Positions 53,177 to 64,000 of a stretch of DNA of 64,000 nucleotides are shown piece after piece. The position numbers and the translations under genes are program-made. This DNA comes from Heliocidaris tuberculata. Its lineage: Eukaryota; Echinodermata; Echinoidea; Camarodonta; Echinometridae. How positions within the stretch are numbered: position 1 is the first letter of the stretch; every line of letters begins with the position of its first letter. Location: contig CM046845.1 in NCBI GenBank assembly GCA_025618425.1, positions 11,064,057 to 11,128,056 on the forward strand, in the 5' to 3' direction. The notes under the pieces were generated by a model. That model was not told where the DNA came from. It searched no databases and worked only from the letters and a program-made list of their open reading frames with translations.

Positions 53177-54070
53177 ATGCAGACTGTATCGTGGACGTTA
53201 TCTTTCTGCTGCTGTCTGAGTTTATGTCTCTTCTTTCAAGGGATCGGCGTTTGTTCAAGTGCCAGGATTATAATTTCACTGACAAACGCCATGAGCACAA
53301 AGAGTCATAGCTTCAGTCTGGCGACAATCTCACAGGGTTTGATCAACCAGGGTCACCATATAACGGTTCTGTCTGGTTCAAACAAAGGCACTTACGGATT
53401 CAAAGAGTCCGCTTTTAATGATAGTTTGATCTACAAGATCCCGTATACCCAAGAAGATACCGACTCACTCCAGGACAAGTTTACCAGAGTGTCCTTTAAG
53501 AAAAGATCTGTTGTGGACTACGCCGAGGTGCTTCCCGTTGCAGGGGAATACTTTGGCGTCATCTCCACCAGTTGCAGAAGTCTGTTCGATGATTCCTCGA
53601 ACCTGCAACGTCTCAAGGACCAATCCTATGATGCAATTATCGGTATTCCGTTCTGTTCTTGTGATGCTCTCCTGGCGGAATACCTCAACATCAGCTTCAT
53701 CGCCTTCACGGCCACTTTCCGTTACGAAGCCTTCAATGAATTCACCCTTGGGATACCAGCCCCCAATTCCTACGTCCCGTTCCCCCTCATGGAAGCGCTG
53801 ACGGACGAGATGACATTCTTCCAACGCACCTACAACGCCTTCTATCGCTTCGTCTTTGTCAAGTGTGTCCTGCATGGTTGGTCTAAACCCTTTGTGGCAA
53901 TTCAGAAGGAACACCGCATCTCCCCACATCTGTCCATTGACCGCATCTTGGGCAAGGCCCAGCTTTGGCTGGTACACACCAACTTCGCCCTCGATTTCCC
54001 GCGGCCAACAGCCCCCGTCTGGATACCAGTAGGAGGTCTCCTGGCGAAACCAGCATCCCCACTGCCACAG
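53177..54070 (+). CDS. UDP-glucuronosyltransferase, first exon (N-terminal domain only)
   Basis: UGTs are ER membrane enzymes that transfer sugar from UDP-glucuronate or UDP-glucose to small lipophilic acceptors. The exon encodes 298 residues: a signal peptide (hydrophobic residues 6-24) and the lumenal aglycone-binding domain, with SHSFSLATISQGLINQGHHI (His44 at the catalytic-base position), ALLAEYLNISFIAF, and the end-of-domain LVHTNFALDFPRP and WIPVGGLLAKPASPLPQ. The donor GTAATT at 54071 follows the point where UGT N-terminal exons commonly end. The sugar-nucleotide-binding C-terminal domain and the transmembrane tail are not found downstream within the window. At the position of the usual catalytic Asp (family L-A-D-P/A) the sequence reads I-G-I-P, with Ile157. 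The GC content and codon use stand out from the flanks, as expected of an exon. It is either the first exon of a gene continuing past 64000 or an orphan exon. Confidence 0.92.
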
Positions 54071-55195
54071 GTAATTAATACACCTTTTTGCATCTTTATT
54101 TATTTTTCCGCAAAACAAACATCAGTCCTTGCCAACGGAAATCGAAATCTATCACATTAGTGAAAGTAAGAAAAAACTTTAGGGGGAAAAAAGGAAATGA
54201 AAACATTGCTGATAGTTGTGCAAGGAAGGCAAGAGTATAGGGATATCAAAAAAAAATTTTTTTTAAGGGGAACGTATAGAAGTTGAAATTATTTCAACAC
54301 TTGCTGCAAAATGTCATTGCTACAGCAGACAATCCGAATTATATATTCAAAACTTCCATCAACAATCTCATTCTCTCTGCAGTATTATTAGTTTAAAAGA
54401 AAGAAAAGAGAAAAGCGGGGAAAATATATAATATTGTAATGAATATAAGAAATCTGCATTGAGAAAGAGTAATCGGCGAGATTGGTCAAATGTGTCTGAT
54501 TGTGAAAATCAACAACAGCATATCTCGCTTTCACTCTTTTCATTTAATGGGGGCGGTATGATGAGGGGGACAACTTCCCCTGTCCACCTTTCTGTTGCCC
54601 GCAGAGTTCACTGCTAAAAAAGGTACATACTCCTTCTATTTTTTCCAATAACACTGTACCATAAGCATTGTTAATTTCAACTCATTCATTTGATAGCAAA
54701 ACATCATCTCCGGTAGAATAGCAACTTTGTATTTGCAATCGGTACAACAGTCGATGATTTATTTACTCTTGGGAGAACATGAAAACATTTGAACTTCGGG
54801 AAACATGGGTTTCTCTAATCAGATAAGCCCTGTGCAAGCAACATGCAAAGGTCCCCCCCCCCTTTCAAGCTGGGGCGTCATTAGATAATTTCTACTGAGG
54901 GGAGGGGAGTTTCTGACCAAATTTGCTGACAAGTTAACCACAAATTTTCAACAAATTTCCTACGAGAGGAAAAGGGTCCCTTTATTTTCATATTTGCCAT
55001 TAGGGCTTAAAAATTGGTTGTCAAATTTTCAAATACATGTATTTCTTCTTCTTTTTCGTCAAGAAAAAAAAACAAAAACAAAATGGACATCAATTTTTGT
55101 GCATTGCAGACAATTAGGCTCGAAAAAACAACAACAATACAATGTAGTTGCTGTCTTGCTGATTTGAATTTTAAATTGGGGTTGTCACACCAGGG
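54071..55195. other. DNA following the UGT exon
   Basis: Presumed UGT intron. No second UGT exon found; AT-rich with homopolymers. No recognised element. Confidence 0.55.
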
Positions 55196-55620
55196 GGTAC
55201 TTGTTATTCCGAAGGTTCGTTTTCCGAAGGTTCATAATACCGAAGGTTCGTAATTCCGACACTCAAATTTCCCATATCAGGGGGTTCATAATTCCGAAAA
55301 TGAAATAGGGTTCATAATTCCGAACATTGACGCATTACTCCGGAGGTTCGTTATTCCGAAGGTTCGTAATTCCGAAAATGAAATAGGGTTCGTAATTTCG
55401 AAAATGAAAAAGGGTTCATAATTCCAAAGGTTCGTAATTCCGAAAATGCAGTAGAGCCCTGCATAACTTTTCGGAATTATGAATCCTTTTTCATTTCGGA
55501 ATTATGAATCCTATTTCATTTTCGGAATTACGAACCGTCGGAGTAACGAACCTTCGAAAATACGAAACTTCGGAAAAACGAACCTTCGGAATTATGAACC
55601 TTCGGAAAAACCTGTAACCG
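55196..55620. mobile_element. CGGAATTA/GAAGGTTCG foldback element
   Basis: The left arm consists of repeated GAAGGTTCGTAATTCCGAA-like units, some with AATGAAATAGGG. The right arm (from about 55470) is its complement (TTTCATTTTCGGAATTACGA, GAACCTTCGGAATTATGAA). Every unit is itself partly palindromic (TTCCGAAGGTTC), so structure exists at two scales. Confidence 0.8.
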
Positions 55621-56340
55621 CCACACCCACCTTCTCACACCCAGGTTTGTCAGAGATTTTTGGAGTTAAAAAGAGACCCCAAAACGCTGAGCGCTGAGGA
55701 CTTTTTTTTGTTTGTTGTTGTTTTGCTCACAGCACCCCCAGTAACAAAATCGTTCCCAGGCTCCTGCTCACACCCACACCCACACTCCCTCTAACAACGG
55801 CCCTGCCTCTATGTTTACTATCTCAAGCATGCATTCAAGTGTCTTATCAATTTTTCTTCTCTATAAATCGTACCGTTTACACGTGTTTCAACTTTCCACC
55901 CGTAGAAATCGTTGTTGGTTGTATTTTTGGCGTTCAGTCAAGATTGACTGTTTACGCCTAGTCTGCATGGTTTAAATAAAAGTTGTCTAGTAGTGTTATA
56001 AATAACATATTCCTAGCTTGGAAACTATGTGCGCCTGTGCTTTTGCTGGTTCACTGCTGGGATGTACGATTTGCCTTATAGTCTTTATAGATGCAAAATA
56101 TTTTTCAAATACTGTCACGCGAAATTATTCCTCACGTCAGATCATAGGCCTAAGTTGGGATAGCAATAATCATATTTTTGTATTGTTATCATTCGAATTG
56201 GCATAAACCGCTTGATATAAACCTATCAGGGTTGTAAAAAAATCAAACATTTTTTAAAATAAAAATATCGAATTTATTTTAGTAGACCTCTTCACAAAGT
56301 TATTCAAATTTATGGATTTTTCTTTCCTGGGGACTTAGTA

Positions 56341-56500
56341 AGGAGGTATTCCATTAACCTGTTATTAATGAATGAACTACAATACTTGGAATCCAGTTTG
56401 ACAAGCTTTCAGGTTGTCAAGAATAACCTTTGTTTTATAAGTATGCATAAAATTTGAATATATTTGTGAACAGGTCTATTGAATCGCGATTAATTAATAA
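56341..56500 (+). repeat. Left arm of a long-range inverted repeat
   Basis: TTCCATTAACC, TTGGAATCCAGTTTG, TTGTCAAGAATAACCT and GCATAAAATTTGAAT recur, inverted, at 60825-60990, 4.4 kb away. The last block also recurs in direct orientation at 61012-61050. Confidence 0.65.
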
Positions 56501-57488
56501 TGCACTCAAGATAAGTTGACGTCCATCTCTACATTTTTTTTTCCATTGAAGTATGTTAGGCCGGCTGTGAACAGTTTCAATGAGAACATCTTGTTTCAAG
56601 AATATTTGCGGTTTCAATTTTTTAAGGGGTTGTAGCCGCTAGCCCCCGCCTGGTGTTAATGCTAATACTTGGCCAAGTTTTAGGCATCGTGAAATTGATG
56701 TTCATGCGCTCAATAATGCTTTAGTTGCGGAAAGAGGTACCATGCCAGGAGGGTCAATTGGGTTACAGATTTTCTTGGAACATCATCATGATTTGAAATC
56801 TTTTCCAGACCCAGAATGTCTTAGATGCCAGGTAAATTAGAAGTGCACATGTTTAAGTATTGCATTGAATGGTCATCAAAAATGGGGAGGGGGGGGGGGG
56901 GGTGAAGAAAAGGTGAAAAAAAGAATCGAACGAGAGAAAACATGGAAGAAAGAGGGCAACTTTTGGAATAATTGTTATTATGTTTGCCTAATTAAAAAAA
57001 GACAGCCCCTTATATCGAAAACACTGAAAACTGAGTTTCATTCAGTTGCGATGCTATTACAACGAATTATCAAGGATCTCTGTATTTTGTCATCTCAACC
57101 CAGTTTTCAAGAGAAATCCAATGCTTGTCAAAAAGTATGTCCATTTAGAGAAAAAAAGAATGTCTGCATCACAGCCCCCAATACCCTGACCCCCCCCCCT
57201 CCCTCCAAACACTTTTATTTTTTTATTTGACCATAAAGGATTCATCAATGCAGCAATTTTTGTCACTATTTTTTTTAATATAAATGATTGAGTTGAAAAC
57301 AAATTGATGTGAATTGCATTAAATGGAATTAAGAAAAGCCCACTAGTCCGTGAAGGGGGTAACCTGTCGAGAACATGCAAATAGTAATATAAGAGGGGTA
57401 GCCCCGTCCTGCCTCCCCCATGTCTCTTTCCTTCCTCTGATTTTTGTTTTCTTCGATTTCTTGCTACGCTACACGTTATTTGTATTAA

Positions 57489-58081
57489 AGGAGAATGAAA
57501 CCCTGGGGAAATATCCATTTTAATGAAAAGAGAGGATAGAGAGAAGCGATTTTAAAAAAAGTTCCATCAAAATCTGTTACGAAATGAAAAAGTTATGAAA
57601 GTTTGAAAAGTCTCAATTAACTTTCTATGGCGATCCTAAAAATTGGCGATGTTGCTTCAAAATGGCAGGTTTAGTAGTACAACTCTCAATATGTTTTGTA
57701 CACAAAATTTCATATTTTCTCCATTATCTCTAAAGATGCTGCTTGTCTTTTTGTGAACTCAACATATGTTGTGTCAAATATATTTTCCCATGATATATCT
57801 TGAGCTAAGAAGGAGACAAGCTGCACCTTGAGAGATAATGGGGAAAATATGAAATTTTGTGTACAAAACATATGGAGAGTTGTACTCATAGGTTGTACTA
57901 CTAAACCTGTCACTTTGAAGCAACATTGCCAATTTGACGATCGCCGTGGAAAGTAAATTAAGACTTTTCAAACTTTCATAACTTTCTCATTTCTTAACCG
58001 ATTTTGATGGAACTTTATAAAAATTGCTCTCTATCCTCTCTTTTCATTGAAATGGGTATTTCCCCAGGGTTTCATTCTCCT
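57489..58081. mobile_element. Palindromic TTAA-flanked MITE, family 2, copy 2
   Basis: TTAA at 57485-57488 and 58082-58085; ends AGGAGAATGAAACCCTGGGG and inverse. Full-length homologue of 12653-13241, 593 bp. Confidence 0.9.
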
Positions 58082-58399
58082 TTAAAATGGGGTTCCCCAA
58101 TTAGCGGCCCTATGTACATACATCTATCTCAACATGAATTTTGGCTAGGTGCCATCCTTATAATCATAGGACTACACGAGTTTGGGATGAAGAAGCTCTC
58201 CACGCCCCCATAATATATGGCATTTGGAATAAAAATTAACGACTCGATTTCAGCATTCAAGACTGAAGAATCATTAAAAAGTATTTTCGTATATAGCACG
58301 TCTGCAAAGTACCTGTATCTCTCAAAAAGTTTTCCTGGTTTGTCGTTTTATTTAGATCGCAAGCAGCAGTGGGTAGAGGAGAAGGGAAAAGACGTCTAG

Positions 58400-58407
58400 T
58401 CAATCCC

Positions 58408-58467
<60 letters not shown>

Positions 58468-58480
58468 TTCTTTTCTTTTC
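58400..58480 (+). repeat. C-run plus (CT)n and T-rich microsatellite
   Basis: A C tract, about 24 CT units, then CTTTT/TTTTC repeats. It generates spurious Ser-Leu or Arg-Glu open frames. Confidence 0.9.
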
Positions 58481-59044
58481 TTTTCTTTTTTTTTGTTTCG
58501 TTTTGTTTTTTTTTGTTGGTCGTAACTTTTGTCACCTCATGTGGATATGTGCCCCCAAGGAAGCCACACCACTTTTAGAAAAGTTTCCTCAGTGTATTAG
58601 GCGAGGTTAAGTTTCCACACAGATTAAGCGTCACCTTAAAAATCCAGGCACCACGATTATCCCGAACCATCAGAAGCCCCCCATTAAGAGGCGGCAGAAC
58701 ATTGGGCTCTGACAATGAAAGTGGGGGGGGGGGGGGAGGCACCCTTTTGTCCGCCAAACAAAAGGTGCCCCTATTTCCATTGTCCCAGCCCATCGTTCCG
58801 TCGCCTCTGCCCCCATCCCCACCCCTGAAAACCCATAGTAGCGTATCCAGCCAGCGTATACGCCCCCCCCCCCCCCGCCCCCTTGTATGAAGGTCCAGAA
58901 TTTAAAAAAAAAGTCAATTCAAATGGCTACAAAAAACCTTCGCGCCCATTACAATCTGGATGGGGTTTCGCATCTGGTCTGATTATCGAAAAGTCCCCGG
59001 GTGATTAGAGAGCTATTTTTCGTGACTTAGGCCTTTAAAGTTAT

Positions 59045-59250
59045 TCAGGGATGCAAGTGAAAGACGTAAAGGATATGATCATTATGCCGAGACATGTTGC
59101 GTTCTCCAAGAAGATTTTCTGGGTTACTGGGTAATCGGATCCTGCCAGTCTGGATATCAAACACAAAAGAACGGTATGGTTTCTTGAGTGTGCCATCCAA
59201 GGTGAGCGAGCGGGACACACCTTGGAGAAAAGGTGAAGATAGGGACATCT
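59045..59250 (-). CDS. Possible terminal coding exon, unrecognised
   Basis: A minus-strand acceptor-like CCTATTTCAG above 59250 is followed by a 67-codon open frame ending in TGA at 59045. The translation has balanced composition (TLDGTLKKPYRSFVFDIQTG, RIRLPSNPENLLGE, SRHNDHILYVFHLHP) and higher GC than its flanks. I do not recognise the family, and no partner exons were found. It could be a last exon of an unknown gene or a fragment of a dead gene or transposon. Confidence 0.25.
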
Positions 59251-59689
59251 CTGAAATAGGTTAGGGTTAATTTGAATGTGGGTCAGGGATATACACTGTT
59301 GTCGTTGATTTCTGCTTTAACTGGGTTAAATATGAGTCTTTTTGCACATGACGGTAAGCCGTTGACACAAAGTTGTGTTTTACTCTTTTGAATAAGATGT
59401 ACATCACTTGGGGAAATGAGGATCGCTTTTTTTTTGGGGGGGGGGGGGGAGAGATAGATGAGTAACATAATTTTCTGAACAGGGTTACACCAATGTAGGT
59501 CAGAGAAATACACTATTGGCAAAGCTTTGTTCTCTGACTGGGTTATAAATCTCTATTTCCCATTAATGCTGTCAACACAGAGGATTGGTGTACGTGATGT
59601 ACAGATGTATTTCATTATGTTGTATGAGATTTGGTCCAAGGGGAAAAATTGACCCAATTGTTTACGGGTGTCCTCACAACCCTTCCCGA

Positions 59690-60824
59690 CAGAAAATCTT
59701 GTCAGCTTTTCATGTTTATTAATGTACAGCGTACTACAGCTATATACTACCTAGTTTTGACAAATTCGGTACCGGCATGGGGTAGATAGTTTTTTAAATT
59801 CTTCATGATTTTCAGTGCCAATTACTTAACCTTTACTGTACGGGGGGGGGGGGGGCTTGGCCCCTCCCCCCTTCGCTAGACAAATTTCGCCGCACATTTC
59901 GAACCTCTGCATTTCACGCCACGCAACTTTCTGCATTTTTTCTTTCAAGTCTTGCGCATCTTTTGACACCAAGTTTACAAAAATTGATCATACCGTTACC
60001 GAGTCACGTGACCTTTTATGACCTCATGTCAGCCCGAAAATGGAGAATTTCTTAGTTTTGTGAACAAAACAAATGGGAAACTGCAATTCCTCATGTTCCT
60101 CCTTTTTCACCTATAATTTCTTATTTAAGCTGTAATTATCATCTATTCTAACTGAATATTGATTCATATAACACTCTGAAACAGCAGGCCTAAAAAACCA
60201 ATAAAAAAGTTAAAGTTGAAAAATAAAGAAATATATAAGAAATTTGTAAACCAATAAAATACGCAAGAATTAAAATCAGTTTCAACATTTTTTCTTATGT
60301 ATTGAAGTTTTTAAGGTATACTGTATAAAGAACTTCTTGGATTAAAATTGTACCTCCAAGGCCTTTCTTTGCTTGATTATCAATCGAAATGACTATTATT
60401 TATGCATATAATTTGAATAAATTATAATATTAAATGGAAAAAAATAAAGATCTACTTTAAAGTAACAATGGATTTGTATTCTTTTTCCAATTTGTTTATC
60501 ATCAATATTCTTCTTGTTCCATCGGAAATTTATCTTTACCAAAACCGCATACCGAATCATGTCGTAGAATGTTTTCATATCGTGTGGCATCGCAATTAAA
60601 CGTCTTATTTCTGTTATAAAATCCTCCTTAAATTATAATGAATTCATGAGGGCATTAAATGAACACACGTTGAAAAGTATTTCCCTTTAAACTCTTTGAA
60701 CAACTTAACATTGATTACCAACAGGGTGGATGGGGATGGGTTTGCTTTTTGTGTGGGTGGGACATGTTACTGTTATACCAATATGTTATAATGCAGTAGA
60801 CCGGTTCGGTAATGTATTCAAATT
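59690..60824. other. AT-rich DNA, nothing recognised
   Basis: Lies between the two groups of the 215-bp repeat. Contains a G-run at 59842-59855 and A/T-rich sequence; no coding signal. Confidence 0.5.
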
Positions 60825-60937
60825 TTATACATACCTTTCAACATAGGTTGTTCTTGACAACTTGAAACTTGCGTGAGGCTTGTCGGACATAGCAACAAGT
60901 AATGTATGCAAACTGGATTCCAAACATTGAGGCTCAT

Positions 60938-60971
<34 letters not shown>

Positions 60972-60990
60972 TTAATGGATAGCTCGTCAC
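60825..60990 (-). repeat. Right arm of the long-range inverted repeat, with poly(A)
   Basis: Inverse of 56341-56500; a run of about 29 A (60941-60969) precedes GGTTAATGG. Confidence 0.6.
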
Positions 60991-62139
60991 TAGGTGCTCA
61001 GAGAAGAAATGTGCATAAATTTGAATACATTACAGAACAAGTCTATTTGTGATATATTATTTTCTCTCGTTTGTTTTAGTTTATCAACTGGACCCTTTGG
61101 TAGAACAGCTGTGCTATTGCGACACAGCTGAGCAGGGCGATCCTTCCAATATTATTTTCTCATGTTATCACGTATGTTATTATACATATGTTTTATATTT
61201 GGTAAGTAAAATCAAATCAAAATCAAATCAAATAGGGTGAAATCGACAAGGCTTGGGGAGTCTGTTCCTAGCGCTCTATAACTTACAAAGACTACGGTTA
61301 GGCCGACAACTTTTTTGTCAGTGGTCGAAGTAATTCATATCGTGTTTATGGGTTTCATTTTATGACTATTTCGGAAGGCTCTCAGACTATTTGGGGAAAA
61401 TAACGAAAGTGAGGTACGTTTAATAAGTGAATAGTGTTACATTATTTATGGGCCAGAAAAATACTTTGTGACATTAATTTATTTCTATCCTGTTCGCTTC
61501 AGTGTATCGAGTGAGCTTAATGAACAGAATGAACGGTATTCTTTTGCGTTTCATTTTGTATAAGATGAAGAAGACATTTTGGATCAGACTTTCTACGGTT
61601 GAGAGCAATGGGGTCTCGTTAATGTGGGTTATAGGAAAATGGATATCTCCTCCTCGAACTGGGTTAAATCATTACTCATTATGTTCTGTGAGTTATGAAC
61701 TTTGCTTATGAAGACATAAGGGTGTTCATTATGTTTTTCACTTAAATCTCTGGGAAGAAACTGTTTTTGCGATGGGGAGGGGGGGGGGGAAGGGGGCGGG
61801 GCTTCTTTGAAAAGGTGAACCACAAAGGGTTACATTAATGTGGGTCAGGGAAATACTCTGCTGGCATGGATTCATGACTTATCTGGGTTAAATCTCTGTA
61901 TTTTTCTAGTTATGTATGCTATCATGTGGGTTGAATGAACACACGGGAACCGTATTTGCCATGTGTTTAATTTGTAGATAAGATGAAAGAGACAATGGGG
62001 GAAATTAGGATTTCTGTAGGTGAATTAAATTGGGTGAAACTGATGTAGGTCAGGGATATCTGTTTACACCTCATTCTGAATATTAAAGATCACTATCCTC
62101 GTCTAATGGTTATAGGTGGACGGAGTAGATACTATGTGT

Positions 62140-62885
62140 TAAAAAAAAACAGAGGACACTTTTGATCGTTAATAACTCAAAAATTAAACATCGCATCAGA
62201 CTGAGGTTTGAATTGTAGGTTTAGTTTTTCAGGGTTACACCATATGTAACCCTGTGTAACATGTAACGTGGTGTAACCCTGAAAAACTAAACCTACAATT
62301 CAGTTTCTTCACCATGAAAGTATCGCTGATACTTCACTAAAAGACTGAGGTTTTTAATGTTGAAGGATGTAAAATTTATTGGGAACCAGTTTCATGACGT
62401 TTCTATAAATACTTTTCTTCAAAAATTGTTCTGAACATTTAATTAGATTTTAACTTTTTGAAAAATCAGGGATACAAAATCTATGTGTGTCAGTAATTAA
62501 TTCAGAATACAACAAATGCAATTGTGCATTGCAGCTGAAATTCCACCGAAGCTTTTTTAACTCAGAGTCATGAATCATTAATGAAACTAGACAGCAAAAG
62601 GTTGGCAGAAGTGACAGCTGCAACGCACAATGGCGATTGTTGTGTTCTGAATTAATTACTGATACACACAGATTTTGTGGCCTTGATATTTCAAAAAGTG
62701 CAAAATCTAATTAGATATTCAGAACAATAATAGAAGAAAAGTATTCAGAGAAATGTAGTAAAACTCGCTTCCAATAATTTTACATCCTTCAACTTTACAA
62801 TCAGGACAATGTAAAAATCTCAGTCTTATACGAGGTATAATTTTTGAGTTGTTAAATGATCAAAAGTGTCCAGTGTTTTTGACAC
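62140..62885. mobile_element. Large foldback element with a nested hairpin insertion
   Basis: The left arm (GACACTTTTGATCGTTAATA, ACTCAAAAATTA) pairs with the right arm (TTGATCATTTAACAACTC read on the minus strand). Pairing continues through TTAATGTTGAAGGATGTAAA and TAATTAATTCAGAAYACAAC to the centre. Inside the left arm a 144-bp segment with its own perfect hairpin is flanked by AGACTGAGGTTT direct repeats. Confidence 0.78.
62210..62301. repeat. Nested hairpin (GAATTGTAGGTTTAGTTTTT arms)
   Basis: Arms 62210-62240 and 62270-62301 are perfect complements over about 30 bp and enclose TGTAACCCTGTGTAACATG. Direct repeats AGACTGAGGTTT at 62198-62209 and 62342-62353 bracket the segment. Confidence 0.8.
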
Positions 62886-64000
62886 CTATTAAAAATGAAT
62901 GGTATATCCATTAACATGATTGAGGTAAACGAGACATCACTTCGAGATCAATTTGGAAATGTGGTCTTCTTTTCAGAGGTTATATATATATACATGTATG
63001 GATCAGGATACTGTAGGATTTCTACGCGAACTCGATTGAATTTTGCAAAATATTTGTTACTTTCTACCTTCTATAAAAGTGGGCGTAATCTATATTTAAT
63101 TGTGATGATGGTGGGGTCTTTTAGACGAAAGAAAGCTCATGAAAAGTAGGATCATGACTTTCGTGTCACCCTCGAAAACACCTCTTTCATTTCATATTTC
63201 TGTAACAGAAAATAACGATAGATAAACAAGATAAAGTATGGCTGAAGTTTAGTTTGCTGGTGTATTCTGCGCTATCTCGTTTATGACTGATATAAAATAT
63301 CGCATGCAGCCTTTGATTTGTCTAGCAATTCTAACAAATTTCTTAATAGGTGAAGACGTAGCCACTGGTAAACTGATGTAATTTCTTTATTGTTAGTCAT
63401 CAACAGGTGTGTCGATCCGTGTTCATGATTGGGGGGATGACCGGCGAGGGAGCGAAGAGACCAAGGGGGGGTTGGAGGAGGGTATCCCCCCCTCCCACAC
63501 CAGGGACTTTTTCAAAAATCTGTCTATAAAACTTGCATTTTAGAGCATCCCAAAATGGTTTTTAATGAAAAGAAGGAATGCATGGATCTACACCAATCTT
63601 CGCACTGAAATTAGGGCATTTCTTATTTTCTTACTTCTAATCATTAAAGACTGTGGTGGTATTTCAAGATCAAACATATGAGTTTGGATAATTATTAGTT
63701 TTAAGTTAATGTATCATAATTCTTATTTCTTCTATCTAAAAATATTGAGGGGATGATAATACACGACATCCCCCACCTCAAATTTTGGGGGGATATATAC
63801 CCCCACCCCCCCCCCCCCCGGGATCGACACCCATGGTCACCAATCATTGTGAGAAAACGTGCGTGGAAATATACCACAAGACAGGTAACCAAACTCCTCT
63901 TTTTATATCCTCATTTGTGCAGAGACACGAAAGAAAAAAAAATTGAAGAGAAGGTGGAGTTCTGATAAAGTTGAAAAATAATTTGAGAGCTTCCTCGTTC
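62886..64000. other. Terminal segment, no recognised gene
   Basis: AT-rich with G-runs (63432-63490) and C-runs (63780-63820). Open frames are short and without family resemblance. Confidence 0.5.

Larger units (their letters stand above)
59251..62060. repeat. Degenerate ~215-bp tandem repeat, interrupted
   Basis: A motif GGTTACAYYAATGTRGGTCA followed by GGGAAATAC, CTGGGTTAAATCTC and, later in the unit, ATAAGATG recurs at about 59265, 59483, 61614, 61826 and 62030. Spacing is 218 and 212-216 bp within groups; unrelated DNA at 59.6-61.4 kb separates the groups. No coding frame is maintained. Confidence 0.6.

Noticed and set aside
53465..54118. 217-codon open frame antisense to the UGT exon
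   Set aside because: It mirrors the GC-rich UGT coding exon; composition (Gly/Trp/Arg-rich) and the absence of family resemblance mark it as a shadow.

Overview
The window is animal genomic DNA. It holds multi-exon genes with GT/AG introns, dense short inverted-repeat transposons, a CR1-like retrotransposon, tRNA-derived SINE remains and many microsatellites. The ubiquitous acatgtacatgt motifs, the 2A-peptide-bearing non-LTR retrotransposon and the repeat style point to an echinoderm, most likely a sea urchin. That is inference; no species marker is present.

Genes, left to right. (1) VPS35, minus strand, 9761 to beyond base 1: the first five coding exons of the retromer subunit (residues 1 to about 115). 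(2) ORC6, plus strand, 10433..23616: complete, seven coding exons, 251 aa, origin recognition complex subunit 6. VPS35 and ORC6 are head to head, with start codons 671 bp apart around an NRF1/CACGTG/ETS/CCAAT-like promoter. (3) RMDN1, minus strand, 28581..49864: complete, nine coding exons, 317 aa, a mitochondrial-type N terminus followed by a TPR-like domain; it converges on ORC6. Two extra ATG exons (41.4-41.7 kb), both phase-compatible with exon 3, suggest an internal alternative start and lie in a small tandem duplication. (4) A UDP-glucuronosyltransferase first exon, plus strand, 53177..54070; its C-terminal exons are not visible.

Mobile DNA. A damaged CR1-like element (about 4.2-8.14 kb) in VPS35 intron 1 carries a signal-peptide-like start, a 2A-like motif, a PHD finger, an endonuclease and a reverse transcriptase, broken by at least four lesions. 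The introns contain several families of palindromic MITEs flanked by TTAA, other inverted-repeat families with TA or undetermined targets, a SINE split by a MITE, a possible Helitron end, a 2-kb element rich in cgatatcggc, and 'gcgta'-rich and 'cggaatta' foldbacks. From 54 kb to the end there is almost no recognisable coding DNA, but there is a hidden ~215-bp degenerate tandem repeat and a long-range inverted repeat.

The three housekeeping genes are functionally unrelated (endosomal sorting, replication initiation, microtubule/mitochondrial protein). The meaningful arrangement is the VPS35-ORC6 divergent pair, which matches the human head-to-head order. No CRISPR, operon or bacterial feature is present.
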